From JASHVB01 sp036489395 (GTDB taxonomy: Bacteria; Pseudomonadota; Alphaproteobacteria; Acetobacterales; Acetobacteraceae), in NCBI GenBank assembly GCA_036489395.1, contig DASXFW010000168.1, forward strand, positions 32,731 through 96,730: 64,000 nt of DNA, read 5' to 3'. Below, one piece after another: positions 51,720 through 60,714 of this stretch (the first letter of the stretch is position 1; each line of letters starts with the position of its first letter). The position numbers and the translations under genes are program-made. The notes under the pieces were generated by a model. It ran no database searches and was not told the DNA's origin. It saw only the letters and a program-made list of their open reading frames with translations.

Positions 51720-52661
51720 ATGCAGGCGGGATTCATCGGCCTCGGCACCATGGGTGCCAGTATGGCCGCGAACCTACAAAAGGGACTGAAAGCGCGCGGC
51801 GATACGCTGGTCGTGCACGACATCCGACGCGAAGCCGCGGCGCCGCACATCCGCGACGGTGCGGTGTGGGCGGATTCGCCGCAATCGGTGGCGGAACAAA
51901 GCGACGTGATCTTCACGTCGCTGCCCGGACCGCCGGAGTTCGAGGCGGTGGCTGCGGGTTTGCTCGCCGGCATCAAACAGGGGGCGGCGTATTTCGACCT
52001 GACCACCAACTCCCCCACCGTCGTCCGCAAAGCGCACGACGCATTCGCCGCGAACGGCGCACATTTGTTCGATGCGCCGGTCAGCGGCGGCCCGCGCGGC
52101 GCGGCCAGCGGCAAGCTGGCGATCTGGTGCGGCGGCGACGAAGAGGTGTTCGAGCACTGGAAGCCGGTGCTGGACATGATCGGCGATGCGGCAAAGTACA
52201 TCGGGCCGATCGGTGCCGGTTCGGTTGCCAAGCTGGTGCATAATTGTTTCGGCTACATCGCCACCGCAGCGGCGGCCGAAGTGTTCTCGATGGGCGTGAA
52301 GGCCGGCATCGAGCCGCTGGCGATCTGGGAAGCGGTGCGTCAGGGCGCGATCGGCCGGCGCGGCGCGTTTGATTCTCTGACCGACCAGTTCCTGCCGAAC
52401 AAGTATGAACCGGCCGCGTTCGCACTTCGCCTCGCGCACAAGGACGTGTCCCTGGCGACCGGCTTGGGCCGCGAGCTGAACGTGCCGATGCGCCTGGCCA
52501 ATCTTGCGTTGGCCGATCTGGCCGAGGGGCTGAACCGCGGCTGGGGCAATTGGGACTCACGCTCGATCATGCTGTGCCAGTTGGAACGCGCCGGCGTGAA
52601 GATCGAGGTCGATCCGCAAAGGTTGGCCGAAGCATTGGATAACAAGGCGAAGAACGGCTGA
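51720..52661 (+). CDS. NAD(P)-dependent beta-hydroxyacid dehydrogenase (3-hydroxyisobutyrate dehydrogenase family)
   Basis: The 313-residue protein has the family NAD motif GFIGLGTMGASMAANLQKGL, the substrate motif FDAPVSGGPRGAASGKL and the catalytic lysine segment GSVAKLVHNCFGYI. It oxidises a beta-hydroxyacid such as 3-hydroxyisobutyrate, tartronate semialdehyde in reverse, or a related compound. It is last in the SAF-dehydrogenase/CMD operon, 15 bases after the CMD gene. Confidence 0.92.
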   Translation: MQAGFIGLGTMGASMAANLQKGLKARGDTLVVHDIRREAAAPHIRDGAVWADSPQSVAEQSDVIFTSLPGPPEFEAVAAGLLAGIKQGAAYFDLTTNSPTVVRKAHDAFAANGAHLFDAPVSGGPRGAASGKLAIWCGGDEEVFEHWKPVLDMIGDAAKYIGPIGAGSVAKLVHNCFGYIATAAAAEVFSMGVKAGIEPLAIWEAVRQGAIGRRGAFDSLTDQFLPNKYEPAAFALRLAHKDVSLATGLGRELNVPMRLANLALADLAEGLNRGWGNWDSRSIMLCQLERAGVKIEVDPQRLAEALDNKAKNG

Positions 52662-52695
52662 CGCTGCGTCTGCGGTCATCGTCACCGACCTTCTT

Positions 52696-52786
52696 TGTCA
52701 TTGCGAGGCCGTTTGGCCGAAGCAATCTCCCCCGGGGAGATTGCTTCGGCCAAGCGGCCTCGCAATGACAGCGGCCTCGCAATGAC
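52696..52786. repeat. 75-bp palindrome, TGTCATTGCGAG family, with extra partial arm
   Basis: Arms 52696-52732 and 52734-52770 pair around one central base with a single G:T-type mismatch. The sequence matches the 46362 element over most of its arms (TTGCGAGGCCG, TTGGCCGAAGCAATCTC). A further 16 bases, GCGGCCTCGCAATGAC (52771-52786), repeat the arm end. It lies between converging genes and is suited to be a bidirectional terminator. Confidence 0.93.
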
Positions 52787-52825
52787 GGAGGGGGCGGCGG
52801 GGCCCCTCATCGGCGACTGCCCGCG

Positions 52826-54073
52826 CTACGTCACCGCCTGCCGCACCGCGAACCGATCCTCGCGCCACTCGCCGCTCTGCATCACGTCGCGCAGCGCGGC
52901 GACCGCACTCCACACATCCACGTACCCCACATACAATGGCGCAAGTCCGAACCGCAGCACGTCCGGCGCGCGGAAATCGCCAATGACGCCGCGCGCAATC
53001 AGCGCCTGCATGATCGCGTAGCCATCGGGATGCGCGAACGACACCTGGCTGCCGCGCCGCGCATGCTCGCGCGGCGTCAGAACCCGGAACCCCTGCCCCG
53101 CGCATTCCTGGTCCACCAATGTCATGAAAACGTCAGACAGCGCCAGCGACTTTGCCCGCATCGCATCCATCGGCGCTTCGGTCAGCAGATCCACGCCGAC
53201 TTCCAATGCTGCAAGGCTCAACACCGGAGGCGTGCCGACCACCGCCCGGGCGATACCCTCGGCGGGTCTATAGTCAGGCGCAAACGCGAACGGATCGGCA
53301 TGCCCCAGCCATCCAGTCAGCGGCATGCGCAACGCCGCATGCAGCCGCTGCGCGACGGATAGAAACGCAGGAGCGCCAGGCCCGCCGTTCAGGTACTTAT
53401 ATCCGCAGCCTACCGCGAAATCGACGTCGTCCGCGGCAATCTGCAGCGGCACGGCGCCAACCGAATGCGACAGGTCCCACAGCACCAGCGCGCCCGCATC
53501 GTGCGCGGCACGAGTCACCGTCGCCATGTCTTGCATCGCGCCGGTCCGATAGTTGACGTGGGTCAGCATCAGCACGGCCACGTCATGACCTAGCGCGCCG
53601 ACCGGATCGGCCACGGCGCGCAAAGAGTGGCCGCGCGACAGCAACGCCGCCAAACCTTGTGCGATATACAGGTCGGTCGGGAAGTTGCCATCCTCCGTCA
53701 GGATCTGCGAGCGGCCGGGGCGCAACGCCAAAGCGGCTGACAGCAGCTTGAACAAATTCACCGAAGTGGAATCGGCGACAACCGTGCTGCCCGGACCAGT
53801 ACCGATCAGCCGGCCGATTTTGTCGCCAACCCGCAGCGGCATGCCGATCCAGTCATGCGTATTCCAGGCGCGGATGAGCGATTCGCCCCACTCGCGCGTC
53901 ACGACATCGGCGACGCGCGCCGGCGTCGCTTTCGGCAACGCGCCAAGCGAATTGCCATCCAGGTAGATCACGCCATCCGGCAGGATGAAGCGTTCCCGAA
54001 ATGCCGCCAGCGGATCCGTGCGGTCCAGCGCAGCCAGGTCGTCGCGCGTGAGCATCAAGTCGCGCTCAATCAT
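52826..54073 (-). CDS. kynU: Kynureninase
   Basis: Kynureninase splits kynurenine (or 3-hydroxykynurenine) to anthranilate and alanine using PLP. The 415-residue protein has IYLDGNSLGALPKATPARV, REWGESLIRAWNTHDWIGMP, VVADSTSVNLFKLLSAAL, LWDLSHSVGAVPL and the PLP lysine in GCGYKYLNGGPGAPAF. ATG 54073 overlaps the upstream SDR stop; ATG 54055 is an alternative start. No tryptophan dioxygenase or formamidase gene is in the window. Confidence 0.93.
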   Translation of the reverse strand: MIERDLMLTRDDLAALDRTDPLAAFRERFILPDGVIYLDGNSLGALPKATPARVADVVTREWGESLIRAWNTHDWIGMPLRVGDKIGRLIGTGPGSTVVADSTSVNLFKLLSAALALRPGRSQILTEDGNFPTDLYIAQGLAALLSRGHSLRAVADPVGALGHDVAVLMLTHVNYRTGAMQDMATVTRAAHDAGALVLWDLSHSVGAVPLQIAADDVDFAVGCGYKYLNGGPGAPAFLSVAQRLHAALRMPLTGWLGHADPFAFAPDYRPAEGIARAVVGTPPVLSLAALEVGVDLLTEAPMDAMRAKSLALSDVFMTLVDQECAGQGFRVLTPREHARRGSQVSFAHPDGYAIMQALIARGVIGDFRAPDVLRFGLAPLYVGYVDVWSAVAALRDVMQSGEWREDRFAVRQAVT

Positions 54074-54851
54074 CCTTCTGCAGCACCACCCCCGCGGTCG
54101 TGCCACCATCGACCACCAACGTCTGGCCGGTCACGAACCGTCCGGCATCGGCGGCCAGGAACACCGCGGCGCCGGCGATCTCGTCCGGTTCGCCGATGCG
54201 CTGCAGCGGCACGTCACGCGTCGCCTTGCGATAGCGCACCGGATCGGTCCACAGCGCCTTGGCAAAATCGGTGCGAACAAGGCCCGGCGCGATGGCGTTC
54301 GCCCGCACGTTCCTCGGCCCCCACTCCACCGCGACGTTGCGCGCCAACTGCATGTCGGCCGCTTTCGAAATTCCGTACAGCCCCAGCGACGCCGACCCGC
54401 GCAGCCCGCCGATCGAGGAAATGATGATGAACGACCCACCGCCACGCTCCGCCAGATGCGGGCACACCATGTTCGCCAGCCAGAAGTTCGACCGTACGTT
54501 AGCCCCCATGACGCGTTCATAAACTTCGTCCGACGCGCCCGTCGCGGGACCCAGGTACGGATTGACCGCGGCATTGCTGACGACAATGTCGATGCCGCCC
54601 CACAGCGCGATGGTCTTGTCCACCAGCGCCTGCAATTCCTCCTTGCGCGCGATGTGACACGGAATCACCGCGGCCTCGCCGCCGCGTTCGCGAATGGCGA
54701 CGGCGACTTCCTCGCACGCATCGGCCTTTCGGCTGGAGATGACCACCTTCGCGCCTTGTTCTGCCATGCGCTCGGCGATGGCGCGGCCGATGCCTTTGCT
54801 GGAGCCGGTGACGATCGCGACCTTGCCGGTCAGATCGAACAGGGAGGGCAT
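54066..54851 (-). CDS. Short-chain dehydrogenase/reductase
   Basis: The 261-residue SDR shows VTGSSKGIGRAIAERMAEQG, NNAG-equivalent VVSNAAVNPYLG, the catalytic Ser in IIISSIGGLRGS, YGISKAADM (YxxxK) and a C-terminal VVDGGTTAG. It is of the FabG-like classical type. Its stop overlaps the kynureninase start, so the two are co-translated. It is divergent from the acyl-CoA synthetase at 54932. Confidence 0.92.
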   Translation of the reverse strand: MPSLFDLTGKVAIVTGSSKGIGRAIAERMAEQGAKVVISSRKADACEEVAVAIRERGGEAAVIPCHIARKEELQALVDKTIALWGGIDIVVSNAAVNPYLGPATGASDEVYERVMGANVRSNFWLANMVCPHLAERGGGSFIIISSIGGLRGSASLGLYGISKAADMQLARNVAVEWGPRNVRANAIAPGLVRTDFAKALWTDPVRYRKATRDVPLQRIGEPDEIAGAAVFLAADAGRFVTGQTLVVDGGTTAGVVLQKDD

Positions 54852-54931
54852 GGAGATTCCTCTGTGCTTGGCGGGATGGTTACTGGTGAGTATGCTGTGC
54901 CTGAGGGAACGTCAATCGGGCCGGAAAGAAC

Positions 54932-57070
54932 ATGTTGAGCAAGCGCACGACCGTCTATCGCCACGCCGAACTTCGCCGGCTGCTGCATCCGCAAAGTGTC
55001 GCGGTGATCGGCGCGTCGGCACGCGCCGGATCGTTCGGCGAACGGGTACTGTTAAACCAGCAGAATTATTCCGGGCGCACCTATCCGGTGAACGCGCGCT
55101 ATGACCGCATCGGCGACGCGGTGTGTTATCCGTCCGTCACCGCCCTGCCGGAGGTGCCGGACTGCGTTGTGATCACCGTGGCACGCGACGCGGTGGAAGA
55201 GATCGTGCTGGACTGCGTCAAGATCGGCGTCGGCGGCGTGATCATCTTTGCGTCCGGCTATTCCGAAATGGGCCGTCCCGACCGCATCGAGGCACAGGAA
55301 CGCCTAGCCGCCATCGCGCGCGAATCCGGCGTGCGCATCGTTGGCCCCAACTGCATCGGCGTGGTGAATGCGGTGCTGGATTCGCGCATCACCTTCATGA
55401 ACATCACGCCGATCCCGCCGCCACGGCAACACGCTGTCGGCATCATCAGCCAGTCTGGCGCGCTGGGCATGGCGCTGGCACAGGCGGTGGTGCGCGGCGC
55501 GTCATTCAGCCACGTGATGACGTCGGGCAATTCGTGCGACGTCGATATGGCGGATTTCGTCAGTTATCTGGCCGACGATCCCGCCTGCGCCGCCATCGCC
55601 TGCGTGTTCGAAGGCATGGCCTCACCGGAGCGGTTGTTGTTAGCGGCGGAGTATGCCTGGCAGAAAGACAAGCCGCTGATCGTCTATAAGATGGCGACGG
55701 GCGAGGAAGGCGCCGCTGCGGCTATGTCGCACACCGGGTCGCTCGCCGGCTCGCACGCGGCGTATCGCGCGGTGTTCCAGCGTGCCGGCGCGGTGCTGGT
55801 GGAAAGCTTCGAGTCGCTGGTGGAGACTGCGTCTTTCTTCGCCAAGGCACCACCGCCCAAGGCGAAGGGCGCGGCGATTGTGTCCGCCTCGGGCGGCGGC
55901 GCGATCATGGCCGCCGACCGTGCGGAGCAACATGGCGTGCCTCTGCCGCAACCAGGCGAAGCGCTGCACGAAATCCTCACCACGCGCATTCCGGATTTCG
56001 GTGCGGCGCGCAATCCGTGCGACGTGACCGGGCAGATTCTGAACGACCCGGAATCGCTGAACGTATGCGCCGGCGCGTTCCTCGCCGATCCGCAATACGC
56101 CACGCTGGTGGTGCCGATGACCTACGGCTACGCCGCGTCGGCACAGCGCATCCCAGTCTATGACCGGCTGGCACGCGAGAACGGAAAGATCGTCTGCATC
56201 GCCTGGCAAGCCGAATGGCTGGAAGGTCCGGGTGTAAAGGAAAGCGAAGAATCCGACCACGTCGCCTTGTTCCGATCCATGAGCGCCTTGTTCGCCGCAT
56301 TGGCCGCATGGACGTGGCGGGCGGAAAAACGTGCGGCGCAGCATGAAACGATCCCGCTCACGCCGGAGGCGACGCGCCATGCCGCGCGTGCGCTAATCCA
56401 CGAGGCTGGCGGCCGCACGCTGACCGAACGCGAAGCCAAGACCGTGCTGGCGCTGTACGGCGTTCCGGTCGTGGGAGAACAACTGACACACGATCCGGAA
56501 GATGCGGTGAACGCCGCAGCTTCGCTCGGCTATCCAGTGGTGCTGAAAATTGAATCTCCCGACCTGCCGCACAAGACGGAAGCGGGCGTGATCCGACTGA
56601 ACCTGCGCGACGCCGACGACGTACGCGCAGCGTATGACGCGGTGATGGCGAATGCCGATGCAGTTTCGCCCCCGCCACGCATCAACGGCGTGCTGGTGCA
56701 GCCGATGGTCCCGCAGGGCATCGAAATGGTGGTCGGAGCGCGCGTCGATCCGCTGTTCGGTCCGCTGGTTGTGGTCGGGCTCGGCGGCATCTTGGTGGAG
56801 CTGTTGAAGGACACTGCGCTGGCACCCGCACCCGTGACGCATCGGGACGCTCTGGCGTTGCTGGGCGAACTCAAGGGCGAACGGCTGCTGCGCGGGTTCC
56901 GCGGCATGGAGCCGGTCGATCTCGACAAATTAGCAGATGTGATCTGTCGTGTTTCGCGCTTCGCCGCGGACCAACGCGACGCGATCAGCGAACTCGATCT
57001 GAATCCGCTGATCTGCGCCGGCGACCGGATCACCGCGGTGGATGCACTGATCGCGCCAGTAAAACGCTGA
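54932..57070 (+). CDS. NDP-forming acetate--CoA ligase family protein (fused alpha/beta)
   Basis: The 712-residue protein carries the CoA-binding domain (LHPQSVAVIGASARAGSFGE), the succinyl-CoA ligase-like domain (GIISQSGALGMALAQAVVRG), the phospho-histidine region (MSHTGSLAGSHAAYRAVF) and a C-terminal ATP-grasp domain (LGYPVVLKIESPDLPHKTEA). It makes or breaks an acyl-CoA with ADP/ATP turnover. The acyl chain is unknown. Its stop shares one base with the start of the DadA-like gene, indicating a coupled operon. Confidence 0.92.
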   Translation: MLSKRTTVYRHAELRRLLHPQSVAVIGASARAGSFGERVLLNQQNYSGRTYPVNARYDRIGDAVCYPSVTALPEVPDCVVITVARDAVEEIVLDCVKIGVGGVIIFASGYSEMGRPDRIEAQERLAAIARESGVRIVGPNCIGVVNAVLDSRITFMNITPIPPPRQHAVGIISQSGALGMALAQAVVRGASFSHVMTSGNSCDVDMADFVSYLADDPACAAIACVFEGMASPERLLLAAEYAWQKDKPLIVYKMATGEEGAAAAMSHTGSLAGSHAAYRAVFQRAGAVLVESFESLVETASFFAKAPPPKAKGAAIVSASGGGAIMAADRAEQHGVPLPQPGEALHEILTTRIPDFGAARNPCDVTGQILNDPESLNVCAGAFLADPQYATLVVPMTYGYAASAQRIPVYDRLARENGKIVCIAWQAEWLEGPGVKESEESDHVALFRSMSALFAALAAWTWRAEKRAAQHETIPLTPEATRHAARALIHEAGGRTLTEREAKTVLALYGVPVVGEQLTHDPEDAVNAAASLGYPVVLKIESPDLPHKTEAGVIRLNLRDADDVRAAYDAVMANADAVSPPPRINGVLVQPMVPQGIEMVVGARVDPLFGPLVVVGLGGILVELLKDTALAPAPVTHRDALALLGELKGERLLRGFRGMEPVDLDKLADVICRVSRFAADQRDAISELDLNPLICAGDRITAVDALIAPVKR

Positions 57071-58296
57071 TGCGAGTCGCCGTTGTCGGCGCAGGCATTG
57101 TCGGCGTTTGCTGCGCGCTGCACCTGCAGCACCAGGGCCATGACACAACGGTGATAGATCCGCGCGCGCCCGGCACGGCAACATCATTCGGCAACGCCGG
57201 CGGAATCGTCACCGGGGCCGTCGTCCCCAACAGCACGCCGGCGCTGCGCCGCGACCTGCCGCGCATCCTGTTCGATCGCAACAGCAGCGTCCGGTTGCGC
57301 TGGTCCTATCTGCCGAAACTTGCCCCGTGGCTGCTGCGCTTTTTGCGCGAGGGCAGCGACGCGCGGGTGCGGCAGATCGCTCAGGCGCTGCAGCCACTGG
57401 TCTCCGGCGCCTATGAAGCGCATCGCGAGCTGATCGCTCTGTCGGGTGCGGACGGAATCGTGCGGCCGGTCGGCTGGTTGAAGGTCTATGAAAACGAGGC
57501 ATCCTACACTGCCACAGCCTATGATCGCGAAATCATGACGGCGAACGGCGTGCGTTTCGAAACACTCAACGCCGATGAAATTTTCCAGTTGGAGCCAGGC
57601 CTGGCGCGGCGCTTCGTCAGGGGGCTGTTTCAACCCGACAGCGCATTCGTCTCCTCACCCTACAGGCTGACGGAAGCTTATGCCGCACAGTTCGTCCGAT
57701 TGGGCGGCACGATCTTGCAGGATCGCGTGCGCGGCGTAACGCCATCCGACGGCATGGTGGAACTCGATTGCGAACGCGGTTTCATGCGTTCCGATACGGC
57801 GGTCATCGCCGCCGGCGCATGGTCCAAGCAACTGGCCCGACAGCTTGGCGACCGCGTGCTGTTGGATACCGAGCGCGGCTATCACCTCAACATCGACAGC
57901 CCCACGACGCTGCGCCGTCCCGTCGTCTTCCCAGAACATGGCTTCGTGCTGGCACCGATGCAGGACGGCGTACGGCTGACCAGCGGTGTCGAGCTCGCCG
58001 GGATCGACGCACCACCGGACTTCTCGCGCATCCGCCGCCTGTTACCGTACGCGCAGCAGATGCTGCCGGGGATGTCAGAAAAGGTAACGCGACAATGGAT
58101 GGGGTATCGCCCGTCAACCCCCGACTCGCTTCCGGTGATCGGTCCGTCGCCGCATGCGCCGCGCGTGTTCTATGCGTTCGGCCACCAGCATCTCGGCCTG
58201 ACGCTGTCGGCGATCACCGGCCGGCTGGTGACGGCACTGGTCAGTGGCCGAGTGCCGGGCATCGACCTCACCCCGTATCGCGTGGGAAGGTTCTGA
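57070..58296 (+). CDS. FAD-dependent D-amino acid dehydrogenase (DadA-like)
   Basis: The 408-residue protein begins RVAVVGAGIVGVCCALHLQH (GxGxxG FAD motif) with TSFGNAGGIVTGAVVPN, both typical of DadA. It ends with WMGYRPSTPDSLPVIGPSP and FGHQHLGLTLSAITGRLV. It oxidises D-amino acids or related secondary amines at the inner membrane. Placed between an acyl-CoA synthetase and a penicillin-acylase-type hydrolase, it could oxidise the amine released by the latter. Confidence 0.92.
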   Translation: MRVAVVGAGIVGVCCALHLQHQGHDTTVIDPRAPGTATSFGNAGGIVTGAVVPNSTPALRRDLPRILFDRNSSVRLRWSYLPKLAPWLLRFLREGSDARVRQIAQALQPLVSGAYEAHRELIALSGADGIVRPVGWLKVYENEASYTATAYDREIMTANGVRFETLNADEIFQLEPGLARRFVRGLFQPDSAFVSSPYRLTEAYAAQFVRLGGTILQDRVRGVTPSDGMVELDCERGFMRSDTAVIAAGAWSKQLARQLGDRVLLDTERGYHLNIDSPTTLRRPVVFPEHGFVLAPMQDGVRLTSGVELAGIDAPPDFSRIRRLLPYAQQMLPGMSEKVTRQWMGYRPSTPDSLPVIGPSPHAPRVFYAFGHQHLGLTLSAITGRLVTALVSGRVPGIDLTPYRVGRF

Positions 58297-58320
58297 AGCG
58301 GACAACGAAAGGCGCCGACG

Positions 58321-60639
58321 ATGGCAATGGAATTCCCGGTCTCCGGACTGGAGCATGAAGCGGAGATCGTGGTGGATCAGTGGGGCATCCCGCATATCCG
58401 GGCGCAATCCCAGCATGACGTGTTCTTCGCCCAGGGCTTCAACATTGCGCGCGACCGTTTGTTCCAGATCGACCTGTGGCGCAAGCGCGGACTGGGGCTG
58501 ATGGCCGCGGATTACGGGCCCGGCTTCCTGGCACAGGACCGCGCTGCTCGGTTGTTCCTGTATCGCGGCGACATGGATACCGAATGGGCCGCGTACGGCA
58601 ACCCCACCGCGCACGCGATCTGCACTGCGTTCGCCGCCGGCATCAATGCATTCATCGACGCCGCGGGCAAAGATTCGACGCTGCTGTCGCCCGAATTTGC
58701 CGCCATGGGCATCGCGCCGCAGTGCTGGCGCGCCGAGGACGTAGTGCGCATCCGCAGCCACTCACTGTGCCGCAACGTTGAATCCGAAGCGATCCGCGCG
58801 CAGGTCGCCGCACGCGCGGACGTGGATACCGACCGCCTGCGCCGCTCCATTGAGCCGGAATGGACGGTGCGCATCCCCGAGGGATTGAACCCAGCCGACA
58901 TTCCGCCCGAAGTGCTGGATGTATATTGGCTCGCCACGGCACAGCCCGACATCAGCCCGGAGCGGCTCGCCGCGAAGCCGCAGGATGCATGGCGGTGGAC
59001 CAAGGTGAACGACTACGACGAAGTGAAGCTGGACGCCGAATCGGAAGGCTCCAACAACTGGGTCATCGCCGGGTCGCGCACCGAGACCGGGCGGCCGATC
59101 CTGGCCAGCGATCCGCATCGTACCTACACGATGCCGTCGATACGGTCTGTCGTGCATCTGACCTGTCCGGGACTGGATGTTATCGGCGCGACCGAGCCGC
59201 CTACGCCTGGCGTATTCATCGGCCACAATGACAGGATGGCGTTCGGCCTGACTATCTTCCCGATGGATCAGGAGGATTTGTACGTTTACGAGACCAACCC
59301 CGCTGATCTGGACCAGTACCGCTACGGCGACGGCTGGGAGCGCATGCGTGTCATCGAGGAAAGCATCGCGGTGCGCGGCATGCCGGACCAGCGCGTCACC
59401 CTGAAGTTCACACGGCACGGACCGGTCGTGCACGAAGATCATGCGAAGCGCCGCGCCTTCGCGATCCGCTCGGTGTGGTTCGAGCCTGGAACGTCGGCAT
59501 ATATGGGCCGGCTCGCGTACATGACGGCACAATCCGTCGCCGACTTCGGCAGCAAGCTGGGTGCGTGGTCGGCGCCGACGGTCAACATGATTGCCGCCGA
59601 CACGACGGGTCAGATCGGCTGGTTCGCCGTTGGCAAAGCGCCGCGGCGGCCGAACTGGGATGGGCTGCTGCCGGTGCCCGGTGACGGCCGCTACGAATGG
59701 GACGGCTTTCATCCATTGGCAGACCTGCCGCGCAGGATCAATCCGCCGCGCGGGTTCGTTGCCACTGCAAACGAACAGAATATGCCGACGGATTATCCGT
59801 GGCGGGAGCGGAGGCTGGGGTTCGAGTGGGCGGAGCACTCGCGATCGAGGCGCGTGCACGCAGTGTTGGACGCGCAGCCGCGTCACACGCTGGCGGATTC
59901 GATGGCGCTGCAATGCGATGTGCTGTCAACACCGGCGGAACGGCTCGGCCGGTTGATCAACGGCATTACGCATGTGGCGGGGGATCTGGCAACGGCACTG
60001 CGGATGCTGCGCAACTGGGACCATCGCTTGCAGCCCGGTTCGGCCGCGGCGGCATTGTTCGAGATCTGGTGGGTGAAACATCTGAAGCCGGCAGTGGTCC
60101 GCGGCCAGGCGCACGATCCGGTGCTACGGTCGCTGCTGTCGCCTGGCGACAATGAAACCGCGCTGGCGATGTTAGAGAATGCGGATCCGGCGCTGCTGGA
60201 TGTGCTGTTGCCGGACACGCTGGAGTCGGCGTTCGCCACCTGCCGCGAGTTGCTCGGCGCCGATCCAGCAGCGTGGCGCTGGGGGCATCTGCACCACGGC
60301 TATTTCGCGCACCCTCTGACGCGCGTCGCGGGTGGGGCGGAAATCCGCGACGTGGGGCCGCTGGCGATCGGTGGCTCGGGCTCCACGCCAATGAACACGA
60401 CATACCGGGCGACGGATTTCCGCGCGACGGTCGGCGCGTCTTTCCGCGTGGTGATGGACGTGGGGAACTGGGATGCGGCTCAAGTGATCAACACGCCAGG
60501 CCAGTCGGGCGATCCTCGGTCGCGGCACTATGACGACATGGCGCCGCTTTGGGCACGCGGGGAATATGTGCCGATGGTGTTCTCGCGCGAAGCGGTCGAT
60601 GCAGCGGCGAGAGAGAGGATAACGCTGCGTCCGCTGTGA
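58321..60639 (+). CDS. Penicillin acylase family N-terminal-nucleophile hydrolase
   Basis: The 772-residue precursor is predicted to self-cleave before S244 (GSNNWVIAGSRTETGRP; Ser codon 59050-59052), giving alpha (1-243) and beta (244-772) chains. Other conserved parts are VDQWGIPHIRAQSQHDVFFA, ILASDPHRTYTMPS, GVFIGHNDRMAFGLTIFPMD and the C-terminal VINTPGQSGDPRSRHYDDM. Such enzymes hydrolyse amides including penicillins, homoserine-lactone signals and N-acyl amino acids. No signal peptide is visible, although studied relatives are often periplasmic. The substrate is unknown. Confidence 0.92.
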   Translation: MAMEFPVSGLEHEAEIVVDQWGIPHIRAQSQHDVFFAQGFNIARDRLFQIDLWRKRGLGLMAADYGPGFLAQDRAARLFLYRGDMDTEWAAYGNPTAHAICTAFAAGINAFIDAAGKDSTLLSPEFAAMGIAPQCWRAEDVVRIRSHSLCRNVESEAIRAQVAARADVDTDRLRRSIEPEWTVRIPEGLNPADIPPEVLDVYWLATAQPDISPERLAAKPQDAWRWTKVNDYDEVKLDAESEGSNNWVIAGSRTETGRPILASDPHRTYTMPSIRSVVHLTCPGLDVIGATEPPTPGVFIGHNDRMAFGLTIFPMDQEDLYVYETNPADLDQYRYGDGWERMRVIEESIAVRGMPDQRVTLKFTRHGPVVHEDHAKRRAFAIRSVWFEPGTSAYMGRLAYMTAQSVADFGSKLGAWSAPTVNMIAADTTGQIGWFAVGKAPRRPNWDGLLPVPGDGRYEWDGFHPLADLPRRINPPRGFVATANEQNMPTDYPWRERRLGFEWAEHSRSRRVHAVLDAQPRHTLADSMALQCDVLSTPAERLGRLINGITHVAGDLATALRMLRNWDHRLQPGSAAAALFEIWWVKHLKPAVVRGQAHDPVLRSLLSPGDNETALAMLENADPALLDVLLPDTLESAFATCRELLGADPAAWRWGHLHHGYFAHPLTRVAGGAEIRDVGPLAIGGSGSTPMNTTYRATDFRATVGASFRVVMDVGNWDAAQVINTPGQSGDPRSRHYDDMAPLWARGEYVPMVFSREAVDAAARERITLRPL

Positions 60640-60714
60640 TTATGATGGTGCGTCCGCCACGACCCGGCTCGACCTCGCCATGACGGACGGACGGGTGCGG
60701 CAGTGACGCGGCGA

